Below, piece by piece: positions 6,828-14,547 of a DNA stretch of 42,696 nt. Both the position numbers and the translations under genes were made by a program. The stretch comes from a virus. The notes under the pieces were generated by a model. The model made no database searches, was not told the DNA's origin, and saw only the letters and a program-made list of their open reading frames with translations. Location of the stretch: IMG/VR virus record IMGVR_UViG_3300007759_000008, positions 1 to 42,696 of that record. One strand, given 5' to 3'. The number at the start of each line of letters is the position of its first letter. Within the stretch, counting starts at the first letter, position 1.

Positions 6828-7427
6828 ATGGCAATTACAACTGCAAATATTGTCGTTGGTGAGGCTACCGTCGAGCTGGGCGAGTCGGGAACGGCTTTTA
6901 GTGCCCTAACTGACGTTGGTGCTACTATGGATGGCGTTGAGCTTTCATGGGAGCCGGACATGGTTGACGTAGAGGTTGATCAGTTTGGCGATGCCGCCAA
7001 GGTCATCCAGTCGAGGGTTAAGGTGATGGTCAAGACGACCCTTGCCGAAGCAACGCTTCAGAACCTTGCCCACGCATGGAACTATTCATCAACGGTTGCC
7101 GCTACAGATAGCACAACTGCAGATATCGTAACCAACTTGGATACGGTTTCTGGTGCTTCTGCTACGCGGACATTTAAGTTTGGTATTGAGAACGTTTACC
7201 CGTATGAGAAGGTACTTCAGATTACTGGTAACGCTCCCGGCACAACTGCTAACACTACGCTAAAGCGCATCTTCCAAACGAAGCGCGCTGTATCGTATTC
7301 GGCAAGCTCTCATTCAATGAAGCGGGCTGAGGCTGTAGCGTTTCCGGTAGAATTTCGTATTCTGCCGAATAGCTCGGATACCAACTACGAGTATGGCAAG
7401 ATTATTGATGTAACAGCGAACAGCTAA
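6828..7427 (+). CDS. major tail tube protein
   Basis: 199 residues, beta-rich, with TAGGAGGAAA before ATG. The start MAITTANIVVGEATVELGE and the segment DVGATMDGVELSWEPDMVDVEVDQFGDA match the layout of siphovirus tube proteins with an early beta hairpin. It has a balanced, slightly more C-ending codon use than its neighbours, as expected for a highly expressed structural gene. It stands just before the frameshifting tail chaperones and tape measure, which is the canonical order. Subunits stack as rings to form the tail tube. Confidence 0.78.
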   Translation: MAITTANIVVGEATVELGESGTAFSALTDVGATMDGVELSWEPDMVDVEVDQFGDAAKVIQSRVKVMVKTTLAEATLQNLAHAWNYSSTVAATDSTTADIVTNLDTVSGASATRTFKFGIENVYPYEKVLQITGNAPGTTANTTLKRIFQTKRAVSYSASSHSMKRAEAVAFPVEFRILPNSSDTNYEYGKIIDVTANS

Positions 7428-7447
7428 ACAATTTGGCGGTTCGGGTT

Positions 7448-7484
7448 GATATTCCTTGGAATATCTGATAGCATGATGTTATCA
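7448..7484. repeat. two abutting palindromes
   Basis: GATATTCC-TT-GGAATATC (7448-7465) is a perfect 8-bp inverted repeat. It is followed without a gap by TGATAGCATGATGTTATCA (7466-7484), whose arms match at 8 of 9 positions with one G/T pair. Both lie in the 80-base gap between the major tail gene and the tail chaperone. They could be a transcription attenuator, an RNA processing site or a protein-binding site. There is no T-run for a classical terminator. Confidence 0.55.
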
Positions 7485-7507
7485 CGAATGAAAGGTGTGA
7501 AAAGTAA

Positions 7508-7831
7508 ATGGCTGCAACAAACAAAGACCTCAGGAGAGGTCAGGATGTTATTTTTGCGGATGGTGTGGAGAGGACCATTCATCCTTTGACCATTAGGCAG
7601 TTACGGAAGTTTATGACCGTAGCTGATAAGCTTAATGTTGAAGATGATTCTGGTCTATCCGATGAGGACATTGACAATATGGTCCTCGCATCATCTATTG
7701 CATTGCAAAAGGTAGATCCTGATTTGGCTAACGATAATGAAGCCCTTGAGGACGCTTTAGACTTGCGATGCTTTGCCGCTCTGATGGCTGCAAGCATGGG
7801 CAACGAGGTTGACGAAGCCCCAAACGAGTAG
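7508..7831 (+). CDS. tail assembly chaperone, short form (gpG-like)
   Basis: 107 residues, acidic, predicted mostly helical, MAATNKDLRRGQDVIFADGVERTIHPLTIRQLRKF at the start. AAAGGTGTGAAA precedes ATG. Such proteins bind the tape measure during tail assembly and come in two forms made by ribosomal frameshifting. Its last codons carry the slippery heptamer CCCAAAC (7819-7825), just before the TAG stop. The position between the major tail protein and tape measure is the usual one. Confidence 0.85.
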   Translation: MAATNKDLRRGQDVIFADGVERTIHPLTIRQLRKFMTVADKLNVEDDSGLSDEDIDNMVLASSIALQKVDPDLANDNEALEDALDLRCFAALMAASMGNEVDEAPNE

Positions 7832-8169
7832 GTGGAGAGGGAAATGATGGTACACCATTTCAGTGGAGTACCTTCCCTCTCCACCACCTTGTTTTAGAGG
7901 CCTTTGTTACTGTCGGTGTTTGGAAAAGCATCGATGACATAGAGAACATATTAACGTTTCCAGAGCTGATTCATATTGTAGATATGATACGCAGCAAGAA
8001 GCATGCAGATTACGATCTGCTTGCTCAGGTTGTAACTGGTGAGGGTATAGGCGAGTATCAGTCTATGACTGATTTGGAAACATCATCTGGTTCTTCGTCA
8101 GATATGGCTCTGGACAGCGAGTTTACGATTTCACATCTACCCATCGGGCTTGGTTATGAAAGCCAATAG
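7508..8169 (+). CDS. tail assembly chaperone, frameshifted long form (gpGT-like)
   Basis: A -1 slip at CCCAAAC (7819-7825) joins the first 106 residues to the frame beginning with CGA at 7825, giving about 220 residues. The downstream frame is open from 7813 to TAG 8167-8169 with no good independent start near its beginning; the ATG at 7984 would lose the FPLHHLVLEAF region. The added part (RVGGEGNDG, FQWSTFPLHHLVLEAFVTVGVWK, then LTFPELIHIVDMIRSK) looks like a real T-type domain. In lambda and its relatives the long form recruits the major tail protein. Note that this record spans one shared base at 7825. Confidence 0.85.
7819..7885 (+). promoter_or_regulatory. programmed -1 ribosomal frameshift signal
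   Basis: The slippery heptamer C-CCA-AAC lies in frame at 7819-7825. After a 5-base spacer comes a perfect 13-bp stem: GGTGGAGAGGGAA (7831-7843) pairs with TTCCCTCTCCACC (7873-7885). The 29-base loop itself contains further pairing (GGTAC at 7849 with GTACC at 7868, or the ATGGT/ACCAT hairpin). Heptamer, spacer and stem all meet the standard requirements. Confidence 0.9.
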
Positions 8170-8195
8170 GTGGGATAATGGTATAGGTGTGAAAT

Positions 8196-11100
8196 ATGGC
8201 AGAAACAGGCGGAGCAAATCTAGAATTTAGAGTTAATGTTGGCGGGCTGAATGAGCTGGGCCAGCTTAAGTCTCAGGTGCTTAAACTTGATAAAGGCATC
8301 GCTGTACTTGAGGATTCTGCCAAGGGTTTAACATCTCAATTCCCCAGGCTGACTGGTGCCGCTAAAGAGCTGAACAAGGCTTTTGTTGGCGAAGCACAGA
8401 GCCTGAAGATGCTGGCTAGAAACCAGAAGATCTTTAAGCGTGACATTAAGGGTCAGGTTGCTGGCATGAAGACGATGCGTGGTCAAACGCAGCGCGGCAC
8501 TCAGGCGTGGCGGGCATATTCTAGAGAGATTACCAAACTGCGTTTTGATTTAAGAAAACTGCCTCTACGTAAGCTGGGCACCGATCTTAGAAACGTATCT
8601 CGCAACGCTACATCTGCTGCTAAGAACATGCAGTGGTTGGGGCGTCAGATGATGGTCGGTGTTACTGCTCCTATTGGTATTGCGTTGCGCTTTATGATGC
8701 AGTCGTTTGAGAGCTTTGAGCGCCAGTTTGTCAGGACTAAGAAGATTTTGGATATTTCTGGCCCATCTGCTGACGCACTTAAGGATAAAATTCTTGATCT
8801 GTCTTCCGCCCTTGGGGCGTCATCATCTATTGTTGCCGGTCTAACTTCTGACTTCGCTCAGATGGGCAAGGCCCTCCTTGGCGGCGGTACAGAAGATAAG
8901 CTGTCTGATCTTGCTGTTGAGTATGCAGGCCTTGCTCTTAAGCTTGAGAAGGTTGGTGAGGTTTCTGTCGAGGTCGGCAGGGACTTTATTGCCAACTTGG
9001 CTGGCTTGATTAAGCAGATGGATCCCCTTGGCGACAGGATTAGACAGGTATCTGGCCTGCTGGCTAAGTTTAATATGATGGAGAACACCACTGCTCTGTC
9101 GTTGAGGGATTTGGCAGAAGCGTTCCCGCAGGTTTCTCCTGCTGCTGTTGCTGCTGGTGTGGATCTTGTGTTTTTGTCTGGCGTAATGGCGAACATGAAG
9201 GAAGTTGGTCTGGATGCCACAGAGTCGGCCCACGCTTTGAAGTTCTCTCTCCAGAGGATGATTAATCCGACAGCCAAGGTTCGTAATATGGCTGAAGATA
9301 TGGGGTCTCGGTGGAGCGACTTTAATGTTGATCTTGGCATGGGTAACATGCTCCTATTTAACCTTGCTGAGAACCTGAATCTAATAAACAGGCATGCTGG
9401 CCAAAAGGCTGCGATTACTTATTTGGGCGAGTTGGTTGGTAAGCGTCAGGCTAGCCGTATGTTTGCTGCTATGCGCGGCATGGAGGGGTTCACGCAGTCG
9501 GTGGCCGCCATGCAGCGTCAGTTGCGCAAAGGCGGCGCCACTGGTCTTGCGGATGTCATAGGCGGTGTAGAGAATCTTGAGGAGCTTGAAGACAGAATTA
9601 AGAATGCGTTTGCTACTGATGAGGTAATCAACAAATTCAGGCAGGATATTATCGAGTTTGATCAGGGTCTGGGTGATGCAAGTCAGGGGTTCGATGAGAA
9701 CACTACTACTGCTGGCATTATGTCTACAGCATTGCAGGATCTATCTCCACCGCTTAAATCTTTGATTATTGACTTTATGGGCGCCACTGAGGCGGGAAAG
9801 ACGTTTGTAGACGAGTACAACTTGGTCATGAAGGGTCCTGCTGCTGTTATGCAGAGGATGCGTAATGATATTAAGCTTGCTATGCAAGAGTTGGGTGCTA
9901 CGTTCTTCAATTCCGTTAGGGATACGCTGATTCCGGCTATTCAGAAGCTGGCTGAATGGTTGGCTGATTTAAGCCCCACTACAAAGCAGGCTATTATGGT
10001 CTTTGCTGCATTTCTCGCTGTCTTAGGACCCGTGGCTTTCTCCATGGGTCAAGTTGGCAACATCATCGGCAGTGTTGGTCGTGTGTTTGCTACCTTCTTG
10101 CCAAAGATGAAGGCAGTCACTATGAGTATGATTGTTGCTAAGGCTGCTGCCGGTGAGAAGCTTCCTGTATTGAGGCAGGTTGGTACTGCTTTGGTGGAAA
10201 CTGGCAGGAAGGCTAAAACGGCGGCGTCTGGGCTGGGTAACTTGCGTAGTACTGCTGCTGCCACAATGTCAGCTTTAAAGCATGATCCTTCCATTTCTAT
10301 GTCTAGATATGCATCTCATATTGTGGATGTTGAGACTGTATCCAAGCAGAGCGCTAAGACTGTCTCAGCTGCCAGTGTTCAGGCTGAGGGTAGCCTGACG
10401 AGGATGTTCCGTAAGACATCCGGCCAGTTTGATAGATTCTTTGCTAGGATTAAGGCTGGTTCAATTGATGCAAAGAAGTCTTTGCGGCGTCTGGCTTCCG
10501 CTCAGGTGGGTAAGCATGCAAGACAACCTCTGTTGATGAAGAGGGACGCTGGCGGCAGGTTTACGGGCGCCAAGTTCCCGAACCCTGCTGAAATGGCTGT
10601 TGCTTGGAGTCGCAAGATAAGCGGAGTGGCGGATCACTTTAGCGATAAGTTTGCACTATCAGCGTACGACGCTGCAGGCAAGATGGATAAGGCGTTTCGA
10701 CAATTTCGGGAACATCCCTTCAAGTCTGCGTTTAAGGCTATTAGACTGGATGCAATTATTTCTGCATCGATATTTAGAATAGCGTTTATGGGGGCTATCA
10801 AGGCGGTTAAAGTTGCGATGATTTCTTCCGGCATCATGGCAATTTTCTTGATCCTCGGTAGCGTGATTGCTTATGTTGTAACCAATCTGGATATGTTTAA
10901 AGAGGCTGGCAAGAAGTCTCTATCGACATTTACAGGGGCGCTGGCTGTGCTGAAGGATGCTTTTGTGTCTGTTGGTAAGATTTTCTTTGATATCTTTGGT
11001 GAGATCTTTGGCGGCAAGACAGAAAAGGGATCTGCCAAGACCGCAGATAGTATGGATGTGGTCGGCAGTGCTATTCAGAAGGTTGCTGATATCTTTATGG

Positions 11101-13574
11101 GCTTCGCAAAGATCGTTCGATTTGTTATGCAAACCTTGCTGCCTCCCATTATTCGGTTCTTCTTGACGATTGTTAAGAAGGTTGCGGATAGGGTTGGTGC
11201 GGCGTTGGGGGTGCTGGGGCGAAATTGGACAAAGATCTCTAAGACAATCACAGATGTGGTTTATTGGATTGTAAAGGTCTTGGAGTTCCTGCTTGATTCC
11301 TTTATCGTGAGAACTAGAATATTGGTGACTATAGTCAAATGGATCGGTAAGGTCTTTTTCGGATTGCTTGAGCATGCTGTGGTTCCTGTCTTCAAGGGTA
11401 TATGGTTTGTTATAGATGGGGTTTTGAATTTCGTTATTGGGTCCATGAGGAAGCTGGTTGAGGCTGTTTTGTGGGCTGTTAAGACTGCTCGGCCATTAAT
11501 AAATAAAATCTTTAGCTGGGTGGACGACCTTGGTGGCGCCTTAGACAAGATAGGTATGGGGTGGAGTTTTGATTTCAGGATTGCTGATGATATAAGTGGC
11601 ATAGAGGCGGGGGCCGATAAGTTCTTTGATAAGGTTCAGCAAGGCCGTGATGGAATAAAGAACTTTATCAACGATGATCTTGGCAAAGTCGTGGGCGCGG
11701 TCGGTCATGGTGTTGATGTCGTATTGGATAAGATGTCTGAGGGGCTGGAGGCTATAGTTGGCTTTGACATGGCACGGAAAGTCAGAGGCGCTTTGGAGGG
11801 CATGTTCTCTAGCGGCCTCGGTCTCGGAGAAGCCGTGGCCGAAGAGGTGGACGAAAATCTGCCTGGGGCTTTGGATCTCGCCTTTGAGGACGTTAATGTC
11901 AAGCCTTTGGGCGTCCAGATTCAGGAAGAAATTTCTGAATCGATGCAGAATGCGTTTAACACTTTTGTAGGAAAGGTTAAGTCTCGATTGAAGAAGGAGC
12001 TTAGCGATCTTGTCAATTCTGGAATGAAGTCGTTTGATGCATATGTGAGTGTCTATTTGTCTGCCTACGATACTCGTATTGAGGCTATTCAGGGCGTCAT
12101 TGAGGCTGAGAAGGAGCTCACTAAGACAGTTAAGTATGAGAGTGATCGCCGCGCCTTGGTAAACAAGATGGCTCTAGATACAGAGAACTTCTTGCGCAAT
12201 AGGGCGTTGGCTTTGTATGAGGGGCGCGTGGAGGATGCACGCAATTTGTCTGTGAAGTTTGGTCTAACAAAGGCCAAGTCACAAGAGTCTATTTCTGGTC
12301 TGGATAAGGGGCGCGCTGCCTACTTGTTAGACAGGAAGCGTCAAGGTGTAATGGACACCATCAAGGACGAGCAGAAGCTTGAGAGGGAGCGCCTCAAGGT
12401 TGAGCGTGGAAAGCTTAAGGAAACTCTGGATGCCAAGCTTGAGGATCTTCCTGCTACTAATGAGGAATTGCAGACATGGTTGGCTGACCTCAACACCACT
12501 GTTACTACCGGCCTAGAGACTGCTTTTGGCGAAGATGCTGCTGGCGCAACTAGCTTGAAGGAGTTTGCGACTATTATCGACACTGAGCTTGGCAGCAGGT
12601 TCCGTGAAATGTTTGCCGATATAGGGATTGTCTCTGATGGGGCCACGCTGCATTTTGTCACCACCTTCGACAATCTCAAGGGGACTATCGATGAGAAGAA
12701 GACAGAGGTATCAGCGTCGTTGACGGAGGCCACTAGCGATTGGCTGCTGAAGTTCCTTGAGTTCGATCCGCTAGAGCCGTTCCAGAGGATATTTGATCTT
12801 GTAAATGAAGAATGGAAGTCATCTATTGAGTGGGACTTGATCGCTCAGGGCTGGATGACCGGGTTCATGGATGATGCCATTCCTCACATTATTGAGCAGT
12901 TGAAGATAGCTAGGGGGATGATTGATGATGCTATGGACGAGTATACTGTAAGCAGCGCTGTCAATCCTGAAATTATATTTGCCAATAAGTGGCTGCAGGA
13001 CAATCCTCAGACGTTCCTAGAATCTTCATTCAGTGAGGCTTTTCGTGCTGTGATACCACAATCTTCATTCAGAGAGGCTTTTCGTGCTGTGGATCCATTT
13101 GCTGGCCCGGATAGTGGCGTCTATTATCAGAGGTATGGCTATGATCCTAATGATCCACGATTCTCTGGTAGGACAGATAGTGACTATAGTGACTTTGTTG
13201 GATATGGTGAATATTATGGCTCTAGATTTAATGGTGGCGCGATCAAGGCGCAGTATGGTCGTTATCTAAATGGGTTCCGATCAGCAACGGTTCCTATTTT
13301 GGCTCATGGTGGTGAGTATGTCATGAACGCTAAGGCGGTTCAGAATGTTGGCCTATCTAACCTTGAGGCTATGAATAGTGAACGCAATTATGAGGGCGGC
13401 GGCGCTAGTGGGGTTAATATCTATGTAGATAACTTTATAGGCCAGCCTGAGTGGTTTGAGGGTATGATGAGTGATTACAATGTAAGTGTTGCTCCTAGGC
13501 ATGAGCGTAGTAAGGGGCTTGATTCTAGAAGGATTAGCTCTATGGCTGACAACAACAGGAGGGGGCGTGTCTGA
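8196..13574 (+). CDS. tail tape measure protein
   Basis: 1792 residues. The N-terminal 130 residues are basic and helical; MQWLGRQMMVGVTAPIGIALRFMMQSFESFERQFVRTKKIL at about 148-190 is the TP901-1/phi13-type tape-measure signature. Hydrophobic helices lie near 600-630 and 855-900 and further alpha-helical, coiled stretches fill the middle. The C-terminus has GGEYVMNAKAVQNVG, a common tape-measure ending. At about 1.5 angstrom per residue it implies a tail near 270 nm (inference). A 39-base tandem repeat lies near the C-terminus. The ribosome site is AGGTGTGA; the stop overlaps the next ATG. Confidence 0.93.
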   Translation: MAETGGANLEFRVNVGGLNELGQLKSQVLKLDKGIAVLEDSAKGLTSQFPRLTGAAKELNKAFVGEAQSLKMLARNQKIFKRDIKGQVAGMKTMRGQTQRGTQAWRAYSREITKLRFDLRKLPLRKLGTDLRNVSRNATSAAKNMQWLGRQMMVGVTAPIGIALRFMMQSFESFERQFVRTKKILDISGPSADALKDKILDLSSALGASSSIVAGLTSDFAQMGKALLGGGTEDKLSDLAVEYAGLALKLEKVGEVSVEVGRDFIANLAGLIKQMDPLGDRIRQVSGLLAKFNMMENTTALSLRDLAEAFPQVSPAAVAAGVDLVFLSGVMANMKEVGLDATESAHALKFSLQRMINPTAKVRNMAEDMGSRWSDFNVDLGMGNMLLFNLAENLNLINRHAGQKAAITYLGELVGKRQASRMFAAMRGMEGFTQSVAAMQRQLRKGGATGLADVIGGVENLEELEDRIKNAFATDEVINKFRQDIIEFDQGLGDASQGFDENTTTAGIMSTALQDLSPPLKSLIIDFMGATEAGKTFVDEYNLVMKGPAAVMQRMRNDIKLAMQELGATFFNSVRDTLIPAIQKLAEWLADLSPTTKQAIMVFAAFLAVLGPVAFSMGQVGNIIGSVGRVFATFLPKMKAVTMSMIVAKAAAGEKLPVLRQVGTALVETGRKAKTAASGLGNLRSTAAATMSALKHDPSISMSRYASHIVDVETVSKQSAKTVSAASVQAEGSLTRMFRKTSGQFDRFFARIKAGSIDAKKSLRRLASAQVGKHARQPLLMKRDAGGRFTGAKFPNPAEMAVAWSRKISGVADHFSDKFALSAYDAAGKMDKAFRQFREHPFKSAFKAIRLDAIISASIFRIAFMGAIKAVKVAMISSGIMAIFLILGSVIAYVVTNLDMFKEAGKKSLSTFTGALAVLKDAFVSVGKIFFDIFGEIFGGKTEKGSAKTADSMDVVGSAIQKVADIFMGFAKIVRFVMQTLLPPIIRFFLTIVKKVADRVGAALGVLGRNWTKISKTITDVVYWIVKVLEFLLDSFIVRTRILVTIVKWIGKVFFGLLEHAVVPVFKGIWFVIDGVLNFVIGSMRKLVEAVLWAVKTARPLINKIFSWVDDLGGALDKIGMGWSFDFRIADDISGIEAGADKFFDKVQQGRDGIKNFINDDLGKVVGAVGHGVDVVLDKMSEGLEAIVGFDMARKVRGALEGMFSSGLGLGEAVAEEVDENLPGALDLAFEDVNVKPLGVQIQEEISESMQNAFNTFVGKVKSRLKKELSDLVNSGMKSFDAYVSVYLSAYDTRIEAIQGVIEAEKELTKTVKYESDRRALVNKMALDTENFLRNRALALYEGRVEDARNLSVKFGLTKAKSQESISGLDKGRAAYLLDRKRQGVMDTIKDEQKLERERLKVERGKLKETLDAKLEDLPATNEELQTWLADLNTTVTTGLETAFGEDAAGATSLKEFATIIDTELGSRFREMFADIGIVSDGATLHFVTTFDNLKGTIDEKKTEVSASLTEATSDWLLKFLEFDPLEPFQRIFDLVNEEWKSSIEWDLIAQGWMTGFMDDAIPHIIEQLKIARGMIDDAMDEYTVSSAVNPEIIFANKWLQDNPQTFLESSFSEAFRAVIPQSSFREAFRAVDPFAGPDSGVYYQRYGYDPNDPRFSGRTDSDYSDFVGYGEYYGSRFNGGAIKAQYGRYLNGFRSATVPILAHGGEYVMNAKAVQNVGLSNLEAMNSERNYEGGGASGVNIYVDNFIGQPEWFEGMMSDYNVSVAPRHERSKGLDSRRISSMADNNRRGRV
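13021..13098 (+). repeat. 39-bp tandem duplication inside the tape measure gene
   Basis: Two in-frame 39-base units (13021-13059 and 13060-13098) encode SSFSEAFRAVIPQ and SSFREAFRAVDPF. They differ at only a few bases, which suggests a recent duplication. The unit lies in the non-helical C-terminal region rather than in the length-determining core. Confidence 0.8.
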
Positions 13575-14074
13575 TGGCTTTAGTTGCTGCTAGTGCTTTC
13601 ATACATTCTGCTGCGACTGTCGATGCTGTAGATTCCACAGACAGAGCCAGGGGTGGTGGTAAGCATGTCGCTAAGTCTCTGTTTAAAGTTAATGGTCGTG
13701 ATGTTACTGCTCATAATCGTAAGTTCGCATCTGGGTCTGACCCTATCGCAAAAAATGTTCCCCTAGCTTCCGGTTCGAGTAAGCGGTACTATATTCGCAC
13801 ACCTGAGAAACATACTCTTAATTTCACATATCTCCCAGGACCAAGCAGCATGACTGTGGATGGCAAGGAGGGGCGGGACTACTTGTATTCTTTGGCTACT
13901 TTAGATAAGAACGTTCTAGTTGAGCACCTACCGAACTACACTTCAGATCAGTCAGATTTTGACTACACTAGCAAGATGTCTAGGGTTGTAAGCTATAATG
14001 AGTCTTTGCTGCGCAGGGATGAGAGCAATGGTTGCTATTATTATGATGTTTCTATCACTTTTGAGGGTCTATAA
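13574..14074 (+). CDS. tail protein, first of a paralogous pair
   Basis: 166 residues. It begins on the A of the tape-measure stop (TGATG). The middle has SSKRYYIRTPEKHTLNFTYLP, then VDGKEGRDYLYSLA, and the C-terminus SYNESLLRRDESNGCYYYDVSITFEGL. The next protein shares this order of motifs, so the two arose by duplication. The place directly after the tape measure is that of distal tail proteins that close the tube and hold the tip. A structural tail-tip role is inferred from position. Confidence 0.65.
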   Translation: MALVAASAFIHSAATVDAVDSTDRARGGGKHVAKSLFKVNGRDVTAHNRKFASGSDPIAKNVPLASGSSKRYYIRTPEKHTLNFTYLPGPSSMTVDGKEGRDYLYSLATLDKNVLVEHLPNYTSDQSDFDYTSKMSRVVSYNESLLRRDESNGCYYYDVSITFEGL

Positions 14075-14547
14075 TGGCTGTTGTAACCGGCGATGCTTCG
14101 ATCTCTGGCACGGGGGCTGCTAGTCTTACGATTTACGGTTCATGGAGTGATAGGCCGTATATTATGATCAACGATTTTGCGGTTACTGATCATGGACGTA
14201 AGGCTAGTCTTAGTGTGAAGCAGATTGGTGCTAAGAGTCTCAGTACTACGAGCGGATACAGTAGGCACTACTATCCACGCAATACCGCTAAAGTTGCGGT
14301 ATCATTGAATTGGACTAATCTTCCAGACACCTCTGTAGACACATATGATGGGCGTAGAGGGCGTGTGGAGTTGAAGTCGCTAGCATCGAGCAAGAAGGCT
14401 TTGACGCTGTACATTAAGAAGTCTGACGGCACAGGCTATACACAGCACAGCATGTATGCAGAAAAGTATAGCGAGTCGTTGGTGATGCGCCGTAATTCTG
14501 CTGGTGGCGTGTTGTATAACGTAACTATGAATTTGGTGGAGCTATGA
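14074..14547 (+). CDS. tail protein, second of a paralogous pair
   Basis: 157 residues, starting on the last base of the previous stop (TAATG). It shares with its neighbour: SRHYYPRNTAKVAVSLNWTNLP, YDGRRGRVELKSLA, KYSESLVMRRNSAGGVLYNV. The N-terminal 30 residues differ (Ser/Gly/Ala-rich beta). Retention of two diverged copies suggests a hetero-oligomeric ring or an added layer in the tail tip; this is inference. It overlaps the large downstream gene by four bases (ATGA). Confidence 0.65.
   Translation: MAVVTGDASISGTGAASLTIYGSWSDRPYIMINDFAVTDHGRKASLSVKQIGAKSLSTTSGYSRHYYPRNTAKVAVSLNWTNLPDTSVDTYDGRRGRVELKSLASSKKALTLYIKKSDGTGYTQHSMYAEKYSESLVMRRNSAGGVLYNVTMNLVEL

Noticed and set aside
8841-9349. 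Two overlapping minus-strand ORFs of 130 and 163 codons
   Set aside because: Both are antisense to the tape measure gene and show no domain or codon signal of their own.
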